Assembly: GCA_013361975.1 (NCBI GenBank)
Contig: JABFXB010000076.1
Coordinates: 1 to 21,607 of the forward strand
Source of the DNA: Dermatophilaceae bacterium
Lineage (GTDB): Bacteria > Actinomycetota > Actinomycetes > Actinomycetales > Dermatophilaceae
Length of the DNA stretch: 21,607 bases
Direction: 5' to 3'
Shown here piece by piece: positions 15,339-21,607 of the stretch. The notes beneath the pieces are model-generated. The model searched no databases and had not been told where the DNA came from. It saw nothing but the letters and a program-made list of their open reading frames with translations. A program made the translations under genes and the position numbers. How positions within the stretch are numbered: the stretch's first letter is position 1; each line of letters starts with the position of its first letter.

Positions 15339-15402
15339 GGGATGGGTGTGTCGGGAAGTGAGCACTCGACGGGATGGGGGTGTCGGGAAGTGGGCACTCG
15401 AC
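15287..15402. repeat. REP-like palindromic repeat cluster with 32-bp period
   Basis: The 21-mer GTCGGGAAGTGGGCACTCGAC occurs at 15318-15338 and 15382-15402, with a one-base variant at 15350-15370; starts are exactly 32 bp apart. An inverted copy with two changes lies at 15287-15307. Each unit can fold: GTCG and AGTG pair with CACT and CGAC if a GGA bulge is allowed, around a GG centre. The spacer between units is CGGGATGGG-like. The last copy touches the stop codon of the YbaK gene. The form resembles REP/BIME elements; no transposase is present. Confidence 0.75.
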
Positions 15403-15887
15403 TAGCGGGTGACCTCCTCGTCGGAGATGTCGGCGACCGTCGCGTCGAAGAGGCGGATGACGTCGTCGCCGTTGACCGTGAGCCCGACGCCGTGACCGCC
15501 GCCGCCGAGCGAGATGGTGCGGCCGACGAGGTGGCTGTCGGCGATGACCGGCAGCGCGGTCGCCGAGCCGAAGGGCGTGATCGTGCCCCGCTCGTAGCCG
15601 GTCACCGCCTTCGCCGCCTCGGCGTCGGGCATGGAGATGCGGTTCGTGCCGAGCAGGGCCCGCACCTTGGCCCACGAGAAGGTGCGGTCGCCGGGCACGA
15701 GCACGAAGACGTGGTCGTCCTCGGCCCGCCGCACGACGAGCGTCTTGATGAGGTCGCGCGGCTCGATGCCCCGGGCCGCGGCCGCCTCCTCGAGGCTGGA
15801 GACGCGGCCGTGGCGGGTCACCGTGTGCTCGATCCCCGCCGCCCGCGCAGCGTCCACGGCCGGTGTCGAGACCTGGTCTGCATCCAT
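15402..15887 (-). CDS. YbaK/EbsC-family aminoacyl-tRNA deacylase
   Basis: This 161-residue single-domain YbaK-like protein shows IKTLVVRRAEDDHVFVLVPGDR (47-68), with the conserved lysine K48 of the catalytic pocket, then GYERGTITPFG (about 98-108) and the GGGGHGVGLTV segment near the C-terminus. Such proteins hydrolyse mischarged tRNAs (for example Cys-tRNA-Pro) in the cytoplasm. The ATG (15885-15887) lacks a Shine-Dalgarno sequence but is 6 nt after TAGGCT, consistent with a leaderless mRNA. It lies on the opposite strand between two hut blocks and has no obvious role in histidine catabolism; it may be an insertion into an ancestral hut operon. Confidence 0.88.
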   Translation of the reverse strand: MDADQVSTPAVDAARAAGIEHTVTRHGRVSSLEEAAAARGIEPRDLIKTLVVRRAEDDHVFVLVPGDRTFSWAKVRALLGTNRISMPDAEAAKAVTGYERGTITPFGSATALPVIADSHLVGRTISLGGGGHGVGLTVNGDDVIRLFDATVADISDEEVTR

Positions 15888-15893
15888 GGAGGG

Positions 15894-15899
15894 AGCCTA
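15894..15899 (-). promoter_or_regulatory. Leaderless -10 box (TAGGCT) of the YbaK-family gene
   Basis: TAGGCT on the minus strand, 6 nt, then ATG. The whole gap to the divergent amidohydrolase gene is only 35 bp, so promoters for both must overlap or lie inside coding sequence. Confidence 0.5.
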
Positions 15900-15922
15900 G
15901 TGACGAGGAAGGGTGGTCGAGC

Positions 15923-17173
15923 ATGAAGACCTTCGACCGGATGTGGGCCGACCTGGCCCCGCTGGGACGCGACGGCGGCACCGGCGGCTACCGCCGCTAC
16001 GCGTGGACCCGCACCGACCACGACCTGCGCGAGTGGTTCGCGGGGGAGTGCACGGCCCGGGGGCTGGACGTCGTCGAGGACCGTGCCGGCAACCAGTGGG
16101 CGTGGTGGGGCGACCCCGACACGAACCCCGGGGTCGTCATCGGCTCGCACCTCGACTCGGTGCCCGACGGCGGCGCCTTCGACGGGCCGCTGGGAGTCGT
16201 CAGCGCCCTCGCCGTCGTCGACGCCCTGCGCGAGGCCGGTGTCGAGCCCGACGTGCCGCTCGGCGTCGTCAACTTCGTCGACGAGGAGGGTGCCCGGTTC
16301 GGGATCGCCTGCGCCGGGTCACGCATCATCACGGGAGCGCTGGACGCCGACCGGGCCCGGTCGCTCACCGACGCCGACGGCACCACGATGGCCGAGGCGT
16401 GGCAGCAGGCCGGGCGTGACCCCGACGAGCTGGGCCGCGACGACGACACGATCCGCCGCATCGGCACCTTCGTCGAGCTGCACGTCGAGCAGGGCAAGGC
16501 GCTCGCGCTCTCCCCCGACGGCGGCGACGACCTCGACGACCCGGCCCGCGCGGTCGCCATCGGCACCGACATCTGGCCGCACGGGCGCTGGCGCATCGAC
16601 CTGCCCGGCGAGGCCAACCACGCCGGCACCACCCGCATCGAGGACCGCCACGACGCGATGGTCGGCCTGGCCGGCGTCGTGCAGGCCGCGAGGTCGTATG
16701 CCGTCGCGCGGGGTTGCGTCGCCACGGTCGGCAAGGTCGTCGTGGAGCCGGGCGGCGTCAACGCGATCCCGAGCCACGTCACCGCCTGGCTGGATGCCCG
16801 CGGCCGCGGCGAGGACGCAGTCCGCGCCACCGTCGAGGGCGTGACGGCCGAGGCCGGCACCCACGGCGGCACGACGACGCTCGAGTCGTGGACCCCCACC
16901 ACGGCGTTCGACGCGGACCTCGTCGGCCGGCTCCACGGCATACTCCCTGACGCCCCGCTCCTCGGCACCGGCGCCGGACACGACGCCGGCGTGCTCGCCA
17001 CCCACGGGGTGCCGAGCGCGATGCTCTTCGTGCGCAACCCGACAGGAATCTCACACTCACCCGCCGAGTCGGCGGAGCCCGCGGACTGCCACCATGGGGT
17101 CACGGCGCTCACCGCCGTCGTGACGCAGCTGTGCTCCCGGAAGGACCCCGACCCCATGGGCAGTGCCCGATGA
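15923..17173 (+). CDS. M20-family amidohydrolase (allantoate/N-carbamoyl type), candidate N-formylglutamate deformylase
   Basis: This 416-residue zinc amidohydrolase is of the allantoate amidohydrolase/N-carbamoyl-amino-acid hydrolase group. Metal and catalytic residues are recognisable: IGSHLDSVPDGGAFDG (His76, Asp87), VDEEGARFG (Glu121-Glu122), ELHVEQG (His187), the dimer-contacting NHAGTTRIEDRHD (His233), and SHSPAES with the last metal His. The start ATG 15923 has GAGGAAGGG upstream. Its stop overlaps the hutF start (ATGA), so it is translationally coupled to the pathway. No HutG is present, and HutF produces N-formyl-L-glutamate, an N-acyl amino acid of the kind this fold handles. I infer that this enzyme removes the formyl group. 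An allantoate role is possible, but no purine genes are near. Confidence 0.85.
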   Translation: MKTFDRMWADLAPLGRDGGTGGYRRYAWTRTDHDLREWFAGECTARGLDVVEDRAGNQWAWWGDPDTNPGVVIGSHLDSVPDGGAFDGPLGVVSALAVVDALREAGVEPDVPLGVVNFVDEEGARFGIACAGSRIITGALDADRARSLTDADGTTMAEAWQQAGRDPDELGRDDDTIRRIGTFVELHVEQGKALALSPDGGDDLDDPARAVAIGTDIWPHGRWRIDLPGEANHAGTTRIEDRHDAMVGLAGVVQAARSYAVARGCVATVGKVVVEPGGVNAIPSHVTAWLDARGRGEDAVRATVEGVTAEAGTHGGTTTLESWTPTTAFDADLVGRLHGILPDAPLLGTGAGHDAGVLATHGVPSAMLFVRNPTGISHSPAESAEPADCHHGVTALTAVVTQLCSRKDPDPMGSAR

Positions 17174-18504
17174 CCGCGTTCTGGTGCGAGAGCGCCTGGC
17201 TGACAGGCGGGTTCGCGCGGCGTGTGCGGCTCGTGACGCAGGACGGCCTCATCAAGGACGTCCTCGTCGACGCCGACCCACAGCCCGACGACGTCCGGCT
17301 CGCCGGGGTGACCCTCCCCGGCATGGCCAACGCCCACAGCCACGCGTTCCACCGCGCCCTGCGCGGCCGCGTCAACGGTGGCGGGGGCAACTTCTGGAGC
17401 TGGCGCGAGCAGATGTATGCCGCCGCGGAGCAGCTCAACCCCGACACGTACTTCGCGCTGGCGCGTGCCGTCTTCGCCGAGATGGTGCAGGCCGGGATCA
17501 CCGTGGTGGGGGAGTTCCACTACGTGCACCACCGCCCCGGCGGCCACCCCTACGGCGATCCCAACGCGATGGGGCTCGCCGTGCGCCAGGCGGCCGACGA
17601 GGCCGGCATCCGGCTCACCCTGCTCGACACCTGCTACCTCGAGGGTGGCCTCAACGGCGGCGGCCACGTCGAGCTGCACCCGGGCCAGCGCCGGTTCAGC
17701 GACGGCACCGTCGAGGCCTGGGCCGAGCGCATGTCCGAGCGTCGCGGCGAGACCGACCGGGTGCGGCTGGGCGCGGCCATCCACTCGGTGCGGGCCGTGC
17801 GCCGCGAGGACCTGCCGCGGGTCGTCGAGGCCGCCGGCGACCTGCCCCTGCACGTGCACCTGTCGGAGCAGCACGGCGAGAACCTCGCCTGCCAGATGTA
17901 CTACGGCGCGAGCCCGACCCAGCTGCTCGACGAGGCGGGCGCCCTCGGCGCCCACTCGACCGCGGTCCACGCCACGCACCTCGAGGACCGCGACATCGGC
18001 CTGCTCGGCGGCACCGGCACCGGAGCGTGCTTCTGCCCGACGACCGAGCGCGACCTCGCCGACGGCATCGGCCCCGCGCGGGCCCTGCACGACGCCGGCA
18101 GCCCGCTCTCGCTCGGCTCCGACCAGCACGTCATCATCGACCCGTTCGAGGAGCTGCGCGGCCTCGAGATGCACGAGCGGCTCGTCACCAACGAGCGCGA
18201 CCGCTTCTCGGCCAACGACCTGCTCCTCGCGGCCTCGTTCAACGGCTACCGGTCGCTCGGCTGGTCCGACGGCGGCCACCTCAGCAAGGGGGCGCTCGCC
18301 GACTTCGTGACGGTGCGCACCGACACCGTCAACACCGCCGGCGCCGCCCACGACCAGATCATCTACGCGTGCGTCGCCTCCGACGTGTCGACCGTCGTCG
18401 TCGGCGGTGACGTCGTCGTCAGCGACGGCCACCACCGGATGGGCGACGTCGGCCGCATGCTGGTGGGCGCCATCGACCGCGTCACCGGAGGGGTCCCCGC
18501 GTGA
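17170..18504 (+). CDS. hutF: Formimidoylglutamate deiminase
   Basis: This 444-residue amidohydrolase-superfamily enzyme is of the HutF branch, converting N-formimino-L-glutamate to N-formyl-L-glutamate and ammonia. GMANAHSHAFHRALRGR (51-67) has the HxH zinc ligands (His56, His58). HVHLSEQ carries the next metal His and the catalytic Glu, and LGSDQHVIIDPFEELRGLEMHER includes the metal Asp and substrate-binding Arg residues. The zinc-bound water mechanism follows from the family. The start ATG 17170 overlaps the upstream stop by 4 bp (ATGA), and its own stop overlaps the hutI start (GTGA). HutF shows that the organism uses the two-step route through formylglutamate, not direct HutG-type formiminoglutamase. 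Confidence 0.93.
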   Translation: MTAFWCESAWLTGGFARRVRLVTQDGLIKDVLVDADPQPDDVRLAGVTLPGMANAHSHAFHRALRGRVNGGGGNFWSWREQMYAAAEQLNPDTYFALARAVFAEMVQAGITVVGEFHYVHHRPGGHPYGDPNAMGLAVRQAADEAGIRLTLLDTCYLEGGLNGGGHVELHPGQRRFSDGTVEAWAERMSERRGETDRVRLGAAIHSVRAVRREDLPRVVEAAGDLPLHVHLSEQHGENLACQMYYGASPTQLLDEAGALGAHSTAVHATHLEDRDIGLLGGTGTGACFCPTTERDLADGIGPARALHDAGSPLSLGSDQHVIIDPFEELRGLEMHERLVTNERDRFSANDLLLAASFNGYRSLGWSDGGHLSKGALADFVTVRTDTVNTAGAAHDQIIYACVASDVSTVVVGGDVVVSDGHHRMGDVGRMLVGAIDRVTGGVPA

Positions 18505-19703
18505 GCCTGCTCCTCACGGGCATCTCCGAGCTGACGACGAACGACCCGGCCCACGGCGACGGCCACGCCCGCCGTGCAGACCCCGGCGACGCGCTGCTCG
18601 GCATCGTGCGCGACGCCGCGCTCGTCGTGGCCGACGGTGAGATCGCGTGGGTCGGATCGGCGTCGGAGGCGCCCGACGCCGACGAGCGACGCGACCTCGG
18701 CGGGCGCGCCGTCATCCCCGGGTTCGTCGACTCGCACACCCACCTCGTCTTCGCCGGCGACCGCTCGGCCGAGTTCGCAGCCCGCATGACGGGCACGCCC
18801 TACGACGGCGGCGGCATCGCCGTCTCGGTCGCGGCGACGCGCGCCGCGAGCGACGACGAGCTGCGCACCCTCGTCGCGGCACGCGTCGCCGAGATGCGGG
18901 CCCAGGGCACCACCACCGTCGAGATCAAGAGCGGCTACGGCCTGACCCTCGACGACGAGCTGCGTTCGCTGCGCATCGCCCGCGAGCTGACGCCGCACAC
19001 GACGTTCCTCGGTGCGCACGTCGTGCCACGCGAGTACGCGACGGACCGGGCGGCATACGTCGACCTCGTCACCGGCCCGATGCTGGACGCGGTCACCGCC
19101 GACGGGGCGACGAGCCTCGCGGCGAGCATCGACGTCTTCTGCGAGCCGCACTCGGCCCACGCGTTCGACGGCGACGAGGCCCGCGCGATCCTCACCGCCG
19201 GCCGCGACGCCGGTCTGGCGCTGCGCGTGCACGGCAACCAGCTCGGCCACGGCCCCGGCGTGCGGCTCGCCTGCGAGCTCGGCGCCCGCAGCGTCGACCA
19301 CTGCACCTACCTCGACGACGCCGACGTCGAGGCGCTCGCCGCCGCCCGCGGCACCACGGTGGCCACGCTGCTCCCGGGCGTCGAGTTCTCGACCCGCTCG
19401 CCCTACCCCGACGCGCGGCGCCTCATCGACGCCGGCGTCGACGTCGCGCTCGCCTCGGACTGCAACCCGGGCACCTGCTACTCGTCGTCGATCCCGTTCG
19501 CGATCGCCCTGGCCGTGCGCGAGATGGGCATGACGCCGGCCGAGGCGCTGCACGCGGCGACCGCCGTGTCGGGCCGGTCGCTCGGCCTCGACCGCCGGGT
19601 CGCGCCGGGGCAGCCGGCCGAGCTCGCGGTCCTCGACGCACCGAGCCACCTGCACCTGGCCTACCGCGCCGGGGTGCCGATCGTGCGGGCGCTGGAGCTG
19701 TAG
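18501..19703 (+). CDS. hutI: Imidazolonepropionase
   Basis: This 400-residue metal-dependent amidohydrolase opens the ring of 4-imidazolone-5-propionate to give N-formimino-L-glutamate. IPGFVDSHTHLVFAGDR (72-88) holds the HxH ligands His79 and His81. EIKSGYGL, HGNQLGHGPG, VDHCTYL and ASDCNPGTCYSSS (metal Asp) are the usual HutI signatures. GTG 18501 is the start, overlapping the hutF stop by 4 bp. It is the last gene of the amidohydrolase-hutF-hutI block. Only 21 bp separate its stop from the convergent methyltransferase gene, and no hairpin terminator is visible there. Confidence 0.95.
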   Translation: MSLLLTGISELTTNDPAHGDGHARRADPGDALLGIVRDAALVVADGEIAWVGSASEAPDADERRDLGGRAVIPGFVDSHTHLVFAGDRSAEFAARMTGTPYDGGGIAVSVAATRAASDDELRTLVAARVAEMRAQGTTTVEIKSGYGLTLDDELRSLRIARELTPHTTFLGAHVVPREYATDRAAYVDLVTGPMLDAVTADGATSLAASIDVFCEPHSAHAFDGDEARAILTAGRDAGLALRVHGNQLGHGPGVRLACELGARSVDHCTYLDDADVEALAAARGTTVATLLPGVEFSTRSPYPDARRLIDAGVDVALASDCNPGTCYSSSIPFAIALAVREMGMTPAEALHAATAVSGRSLGLDRRVAPGQPAELAVLDAPSHLHLAYRAGVPIVRALEL

Positions 19704-19724
19704 CGCGCCGAGGAGTCACGACGG

Positions 19725-20513
19725 CTACGTGCTCACCCGCGTGGCGAGGACCGAGATGCTCGTCACGCCGTAGCGCGCCGTCGCGCTGCGGGCACGGTCG
19801 GACAGGAAGCGGTACGCGGTGTTCTCCCGCACCTGCTGCACGGCGAAGCCCGCGGCCTCGATCAGGGCCAGGTACTCGCCCCGCTCGGCGGCGCCGCCGA
19901 TGCAGGCCGCCCAGAGCGAGGCGTCGCAGGTGATGCCGTCGGGCAGTGCGACCGCGGTGACGATGTCGGCGATGGCGAGCCGGCCGCCTGGCCGCGACGC
20001 CCGCGCAGCCGCCCGGAACACCGCCCCCTTGTCGGGCGCGAGGTTGATGACGCCGTTGGAGATGACGCAGTCCACCGACCCCGGCGCCACGGGCGGCTCC
20101 TCGATCCGGCCCTCCACGAAGGCCACCTGGGCGAAGCCCGCCTGGTCGGCCAGGCGTCCGGCCTTGGCCAGCTGGGCCGGGGTCAGGTCGACCCCGGTCA
20201 CCCTCCCGCTGGGGCCGACCGCGACCGCCGCCGCGAAGGTGTCGGTGCCCGATCCGCTGCCGAGGTCGAGCACCTGCTCCCCGGGCTGCAGCTCGGCGAG
20301 GTCCAGGAAGTAGCCGACCCCGGCGAAGGACTCGGTGGCGGCGCTCGGAACGGCCTCGAGCACGGCGGCCGGGTAGCCGAGCCGCTCTGCCAGGTCGTGC
20401 CCGACCTCGAAGTGGAAGGGGCCCGAGGGCGTGTCCGCGACCGCGGTGTACATGGAGCGCACGCGGTCCAGCAGGTCGGTGACGTCGAGCTCGCGTCGGG
20501 TCGTCTCCGTCAT
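19725..20513 (-). CDS. ArsM-like SAM-dependent methyltransferase
   Basis: This 262-residue class I methyltransferase has the SAM-binding loop VLDLGSGSGTD (81-91), VTGVDL (105-110) with the acidic ribose ligand, and the stretch ISNGVINLAPDK (151-162), which closely resembles ISNCVINLxxDK of arsenite methyltransferase ArsM. In ArsM the Cys of that stretch region and upstream Cys residues help bind As(III). Here the position is Gly and the upstream pair is missing, while a Cys in WAACIGGA (Cys204) matches the ArsM C-terminal ligand. Arsenite methylation is therefore doubtful; another soft nucleophile or small-molecule substrate is likely. ATG 20511-20513 has AAGGAGG 6 nt upstream. It follows the DsrE-family gene after 36 bp, in one operon. 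Confidence 0.8.
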   Translation of the reverse strand: MTETTRRELDVTDLLDRVRSMYTAVADTPSGPFHFEVGHDLAERLGYPAAVLEAVPSAATESFAGVGYFLDLAELQPGEQVLDLGSGSGTDTFAAAVAVGPSGRVTGVDLTPAQLAKAGRLADQAGFAQVAFVEGRIEEPPVAPGSVDCVISNGVINLAPDKGAVFRAAARASRPGGRLAIADIVTAVALPDGITCDASLWAACIGGAAERGEYLALIEAAGFAVQQVRENTAYRFLSDRARSATARYGVTSISVLATRVST

Positions 20514-20549
20514 GGTTCTCCTCCTTCGGTTCGCGGTCAGGACGCCGGC

Positions 20550-20915
20550 TCAGTAGCTGAAGGTGGTCGCGGCCTCGTCGCCGATCCACTTCCACATCGG
20601 GACCGTCCCCTGGATCTCGGCGCCCGGGATGAGGTGGTCCGCGTCGAGCTTGCGGGCGTTGAAGCAGACCGGGCAGACGTAGTAGGTGCCGCCGGCGGCC
20701 TCGTACCGCGCCAGCAGCTCGGGCAGCGGTGGGCAGCCCTCGCACGCCACGCCGACCGCGGTGCCCGCCACGGCCAGCCGCACGGCTTCCTTGGTGAGGA
20801 ACAGCAGGGTCTCGCGCCCGGTCTCTGCGGCGCCGACGGCGACGAGGAAGGCGACGGTGACCTTCTCCGGGTCCTCCATACCGGTCGTCAGGCTGATCAC
20901 TGCCTTGGTGGACAT
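20550..20915 (-). CDS. DsrE-family sulfur-relay-like protein with two CxxC motifs
   Basis: This 121-residue protein has a DsrE/DsrF/TusD-like alternating fold: KAVISLTTGMEDPEKVTVAFLVA at the start, LLFLTKEAVRLA (37-48), and a C-terminal cysteine-rich part with CEGC (58-61) and CPVC (81-84). Family members carry persulfide sulfur or act as redox partners; the two CxxC pairs could bind a metal or form disulfides. ATG 20913-20915 was chosen because AAGGAG lies 6 nt upstream; a longer frame adds 8 residues without support. It heads an operon with the ArsM-like methyltransferase and is downstream of the HD/LuxR gene. Role unknown; sulfur or metalloid handling is a reasonable guess. Confidence 0.8.
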   Translation of the reverse strand: MSTKAVISLTTGMEDPEKVTVAFLVAVGAAETGRETLLFLTKEAVRLAVAGTAVGVACEGCPPLPELLARYEAAGGTYYVCPVCFNARKLDADHLIPGAEIQGTVPMWKWIGDEAATTFSY

Positions 20916-20951
20916 CGTGGGCTCCTTACGTCGTGACACGCTGACGGCTCG

Positions 20952-20995
20952 ACGGTAGGGAGCGGCGGCCGGACGGGAATCGGGAGATCACCCGA
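20952..20995 (-). promoter_or_regulatory. Promoter and operator of the DsrE-methyltransferase operon
   Basis: On the minus strand TACCGT (20952-20957) is a likely -10; ATTCCC 17 nt upstream is a poor -35. The inverted repeat TCGGG-AGATCA-CCCGA (20980-20995) directly abuts it and is centred about 42.5 bp before the inferred transcription start (near 20945), the classical position for a LuxR-type activator. The adjacent HD/LuxR protein is the obvious candidate. The leader of about 30 nt ends with the AAGGAG site. Confidence 0.45.
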
Positions 20996-21001
20996 CAAAG
21001 A

Positions 21002-21021
21002 CGGTCGGCGGGAGCCCGCCC
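21002..21021 (-). terminator. Possible hairpin terminator after the HD/LuxR gene
   Basis: GGCGGG and CCCGCC arms lie just past the stop, with a second small dyad CCGAC/GTCGG beside them (20993-21009). There is no long U-run, so termination would be partial. Confidence 0.3.
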
Positions 21022-21024
21022 GCC

Positions 21025-21607
21025 TCAGGCCTCGGGCGGCTGGGTGCCCGTGCCGACCACGGTCCCCGGGCCCAGCAGCCCGGCACGCAGCGCGAAGAGC
21101 GTCGCGGTCGACCTGGACGACGCGCCGGTCTTGGCGTAGATCCGCTCGATGTGGGTGCCGGCCGTCCGGCGCGTGACACCGATGGCGCTGGCGACCTGCG
21201 TCGTCGTCGCCCCGCCCGCGATGAGTCGAAGCACCTCGACCTCGCGTCGCGTCAGTCCCGCCGGCCCGGCCACGGGTCGACGCGTTGCCGAGCCCGCGGC
21301 CACGAGCACGGCGTCGGCGGCATCGGCGTCGAGCCGTCCCGCGCGAACGTGCGAGCGCAGCGCGTCGACCGCTTGACGGGAGGAAAGCGCGGGACGACCC
21401 TCGCGCGGCTCGAGCAGGGAGCGGTAGGCATCCGCAGCCGCAAGGACCCGCCCGGTCATCGGGATGGCCGATCCGGTGAGGCCCCGGTGGTGGCCGCTGC
21501 CGTCCATGCGCTCGTGGGCCAGTGACGCGACGGCACCGATCCGCGCCAGGGACGGCGGCCGCGCGAGGACACGGTGGGTGTAGTACGAGCTCATCATCAG
21601 CAGCTCA
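21025..21607 (-). CDS. HD-GYP-like / LuxR-family transcriptional regulator (N-terminus outside the window)
   Basis: The reading frame is open to the right edge, so at least 193 residues are seen and the N-terminus is missing. The first part resembles the C-terminal half of an HD-GYP phosphohydrolase: AHERMDGSGHHRGLTGSAIPMTGRVLAAADAYRSL, equivalent to HHERxDGxGYPxGL followed by the next helix with metal Asp. GYP is replaced by GHH. The last 65 residues are a GerE/LuxR helix-turn-helix (LTRREVEVLRLIAGGATTTQVASAIGVTRRTAGTHIERIYAKTG). A fusion of this sort would link a nucleotide or second-messenger signal to transcription. It precedes the DsrE-methyltransferase operon in the same direction and may activate it. 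Stop at 21025-21027. Confidence 0.85.
   Translation of the reverse strand, partial: ELLMMSSYYTHRVLARPPSLARIGAVASLAHERMDGSGHHRGLTGSAIPMTGRVLAAADAYRSLLEPREGRPALSSRQAVDALRSHVRAGRLDADAADAVLVAAGSATRRPVAGPAGLTRREVEVLRLIAGGATTTQVASAIGVTRRTAGTHIERIYAKTGASSRSTATLFALRAGLLGPGTVVGTGTQPPEA

Noticed and set aside
15287..15402. CRISPR array
   Set aside because: The repeats have constant 32-bp spacing, but the 11-nt spacers are nearly identical and far too short, and no cas genes are present.
15876..15885. GTCTGCATCC, resembling half of the HutR operator, near the start of the YbaK gene
   Set aside because: Only one arm and part of the centre match, the spacing is one base short, and it lies within coding sequence; not enough for a second operator.
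15997..18435. Minus-strand 812-codon frame opposite the amidohydrolase and hutF
   Set aside because: Mirror of GC-rich codons; the opposing genes have complete catalytic motifs and coupled starts.
19725..20513. Calling the methyltransferase ArsM
   Set aside because: The NxVINLxxDK stretch is similar, but the Cys there is Gly and the upstream arsenic-binding Cys residues are absent.

Overview
The window is GC-rich actinobacterial chromosome. Rare codons are largely avoided, starts are often GTG, and a bacterial proteasome activator (Bpa/PafE, with a C-terminal GQYL) is present. Gene content and style suggest a Micrococcales genus of the Intrasporangiaceae type; this placement is inferred. There is no rRNA, tRNA, CRISPR array, transposase or phage gene, so this is core chromosome, not an island. 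Apart from the roughly 250-base divergent gap at 1627-1877, which is described, no gene-free stretch approaches 300 bases.

Layout. Positions 1-472 (-) hold the N-terminal part of an FAD-dependent oxidoreductase. Positions 548-1626 (-) hold a secreted SGNH/GDSL hydrolase broken by a frameshift. Next are a PH-domain membrane protein (1878-2600, +), an MFS efflux transporter with a SoxR/MerR-type promoter (2656-4053, +) and an acyl-CoA synthetase (4114-5889, +). A membrane-anchored metallophosphoesterase (5879-7519, -) overlaps the end of the synthetase. Then come a 67-residue two-TM protein (7623-7826, +), the proteasome activator (7922-8566, -), a protein with a duplicated dimeric alpha-beta-barrel-like domain (8638-9264, -), and a two-gene unit of S51 peptidase plus quinone oxidoreductase (11132 down to 9429, -).

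The centre is a nearly complete histidine-utilisation locus. An IclR-family regulator (probable HutR, -) diverges from hutH-hutU (+) across an inverted-repeat operator. A hairpin and three 32-bp-spaced repeats follow hutU. A YbaK-type deacylase (-) then splits the locus, and an M20 amidohydrolase, hutF and hutI (+) follow with 4-bp stop/start overlaps. The predicted route is histidine to urocanate to imidazolonepropionate to formiminoglutamate to N-formylglutamate to glutamate. No HutG is present, and the M20 amidohydrolase sits where the deformylase activity is needed.

The right end (-) encodes an HD-GYP/LuxR fusion (partial), a DsrE-family protein with two CxxC motifs, and an ArsM-like methyltransferase lacking most arsenic-binding cysteines. 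They look like a small regulated stress or sulfur/metalloid unit.

Signals not explained by the genes: the octamer CGGCATAC (or its complement) occurs 12 times, in all reading frames, and forces otherwise rare codons. Several genes share leaderless promoters with a TAGNNT -10 box 6-7 nt before the start codon. A four-unit 11-bp direct repeat lies before the first gene, and a SoxR-like box with a 19-bp spacer lies before the MFS gene.
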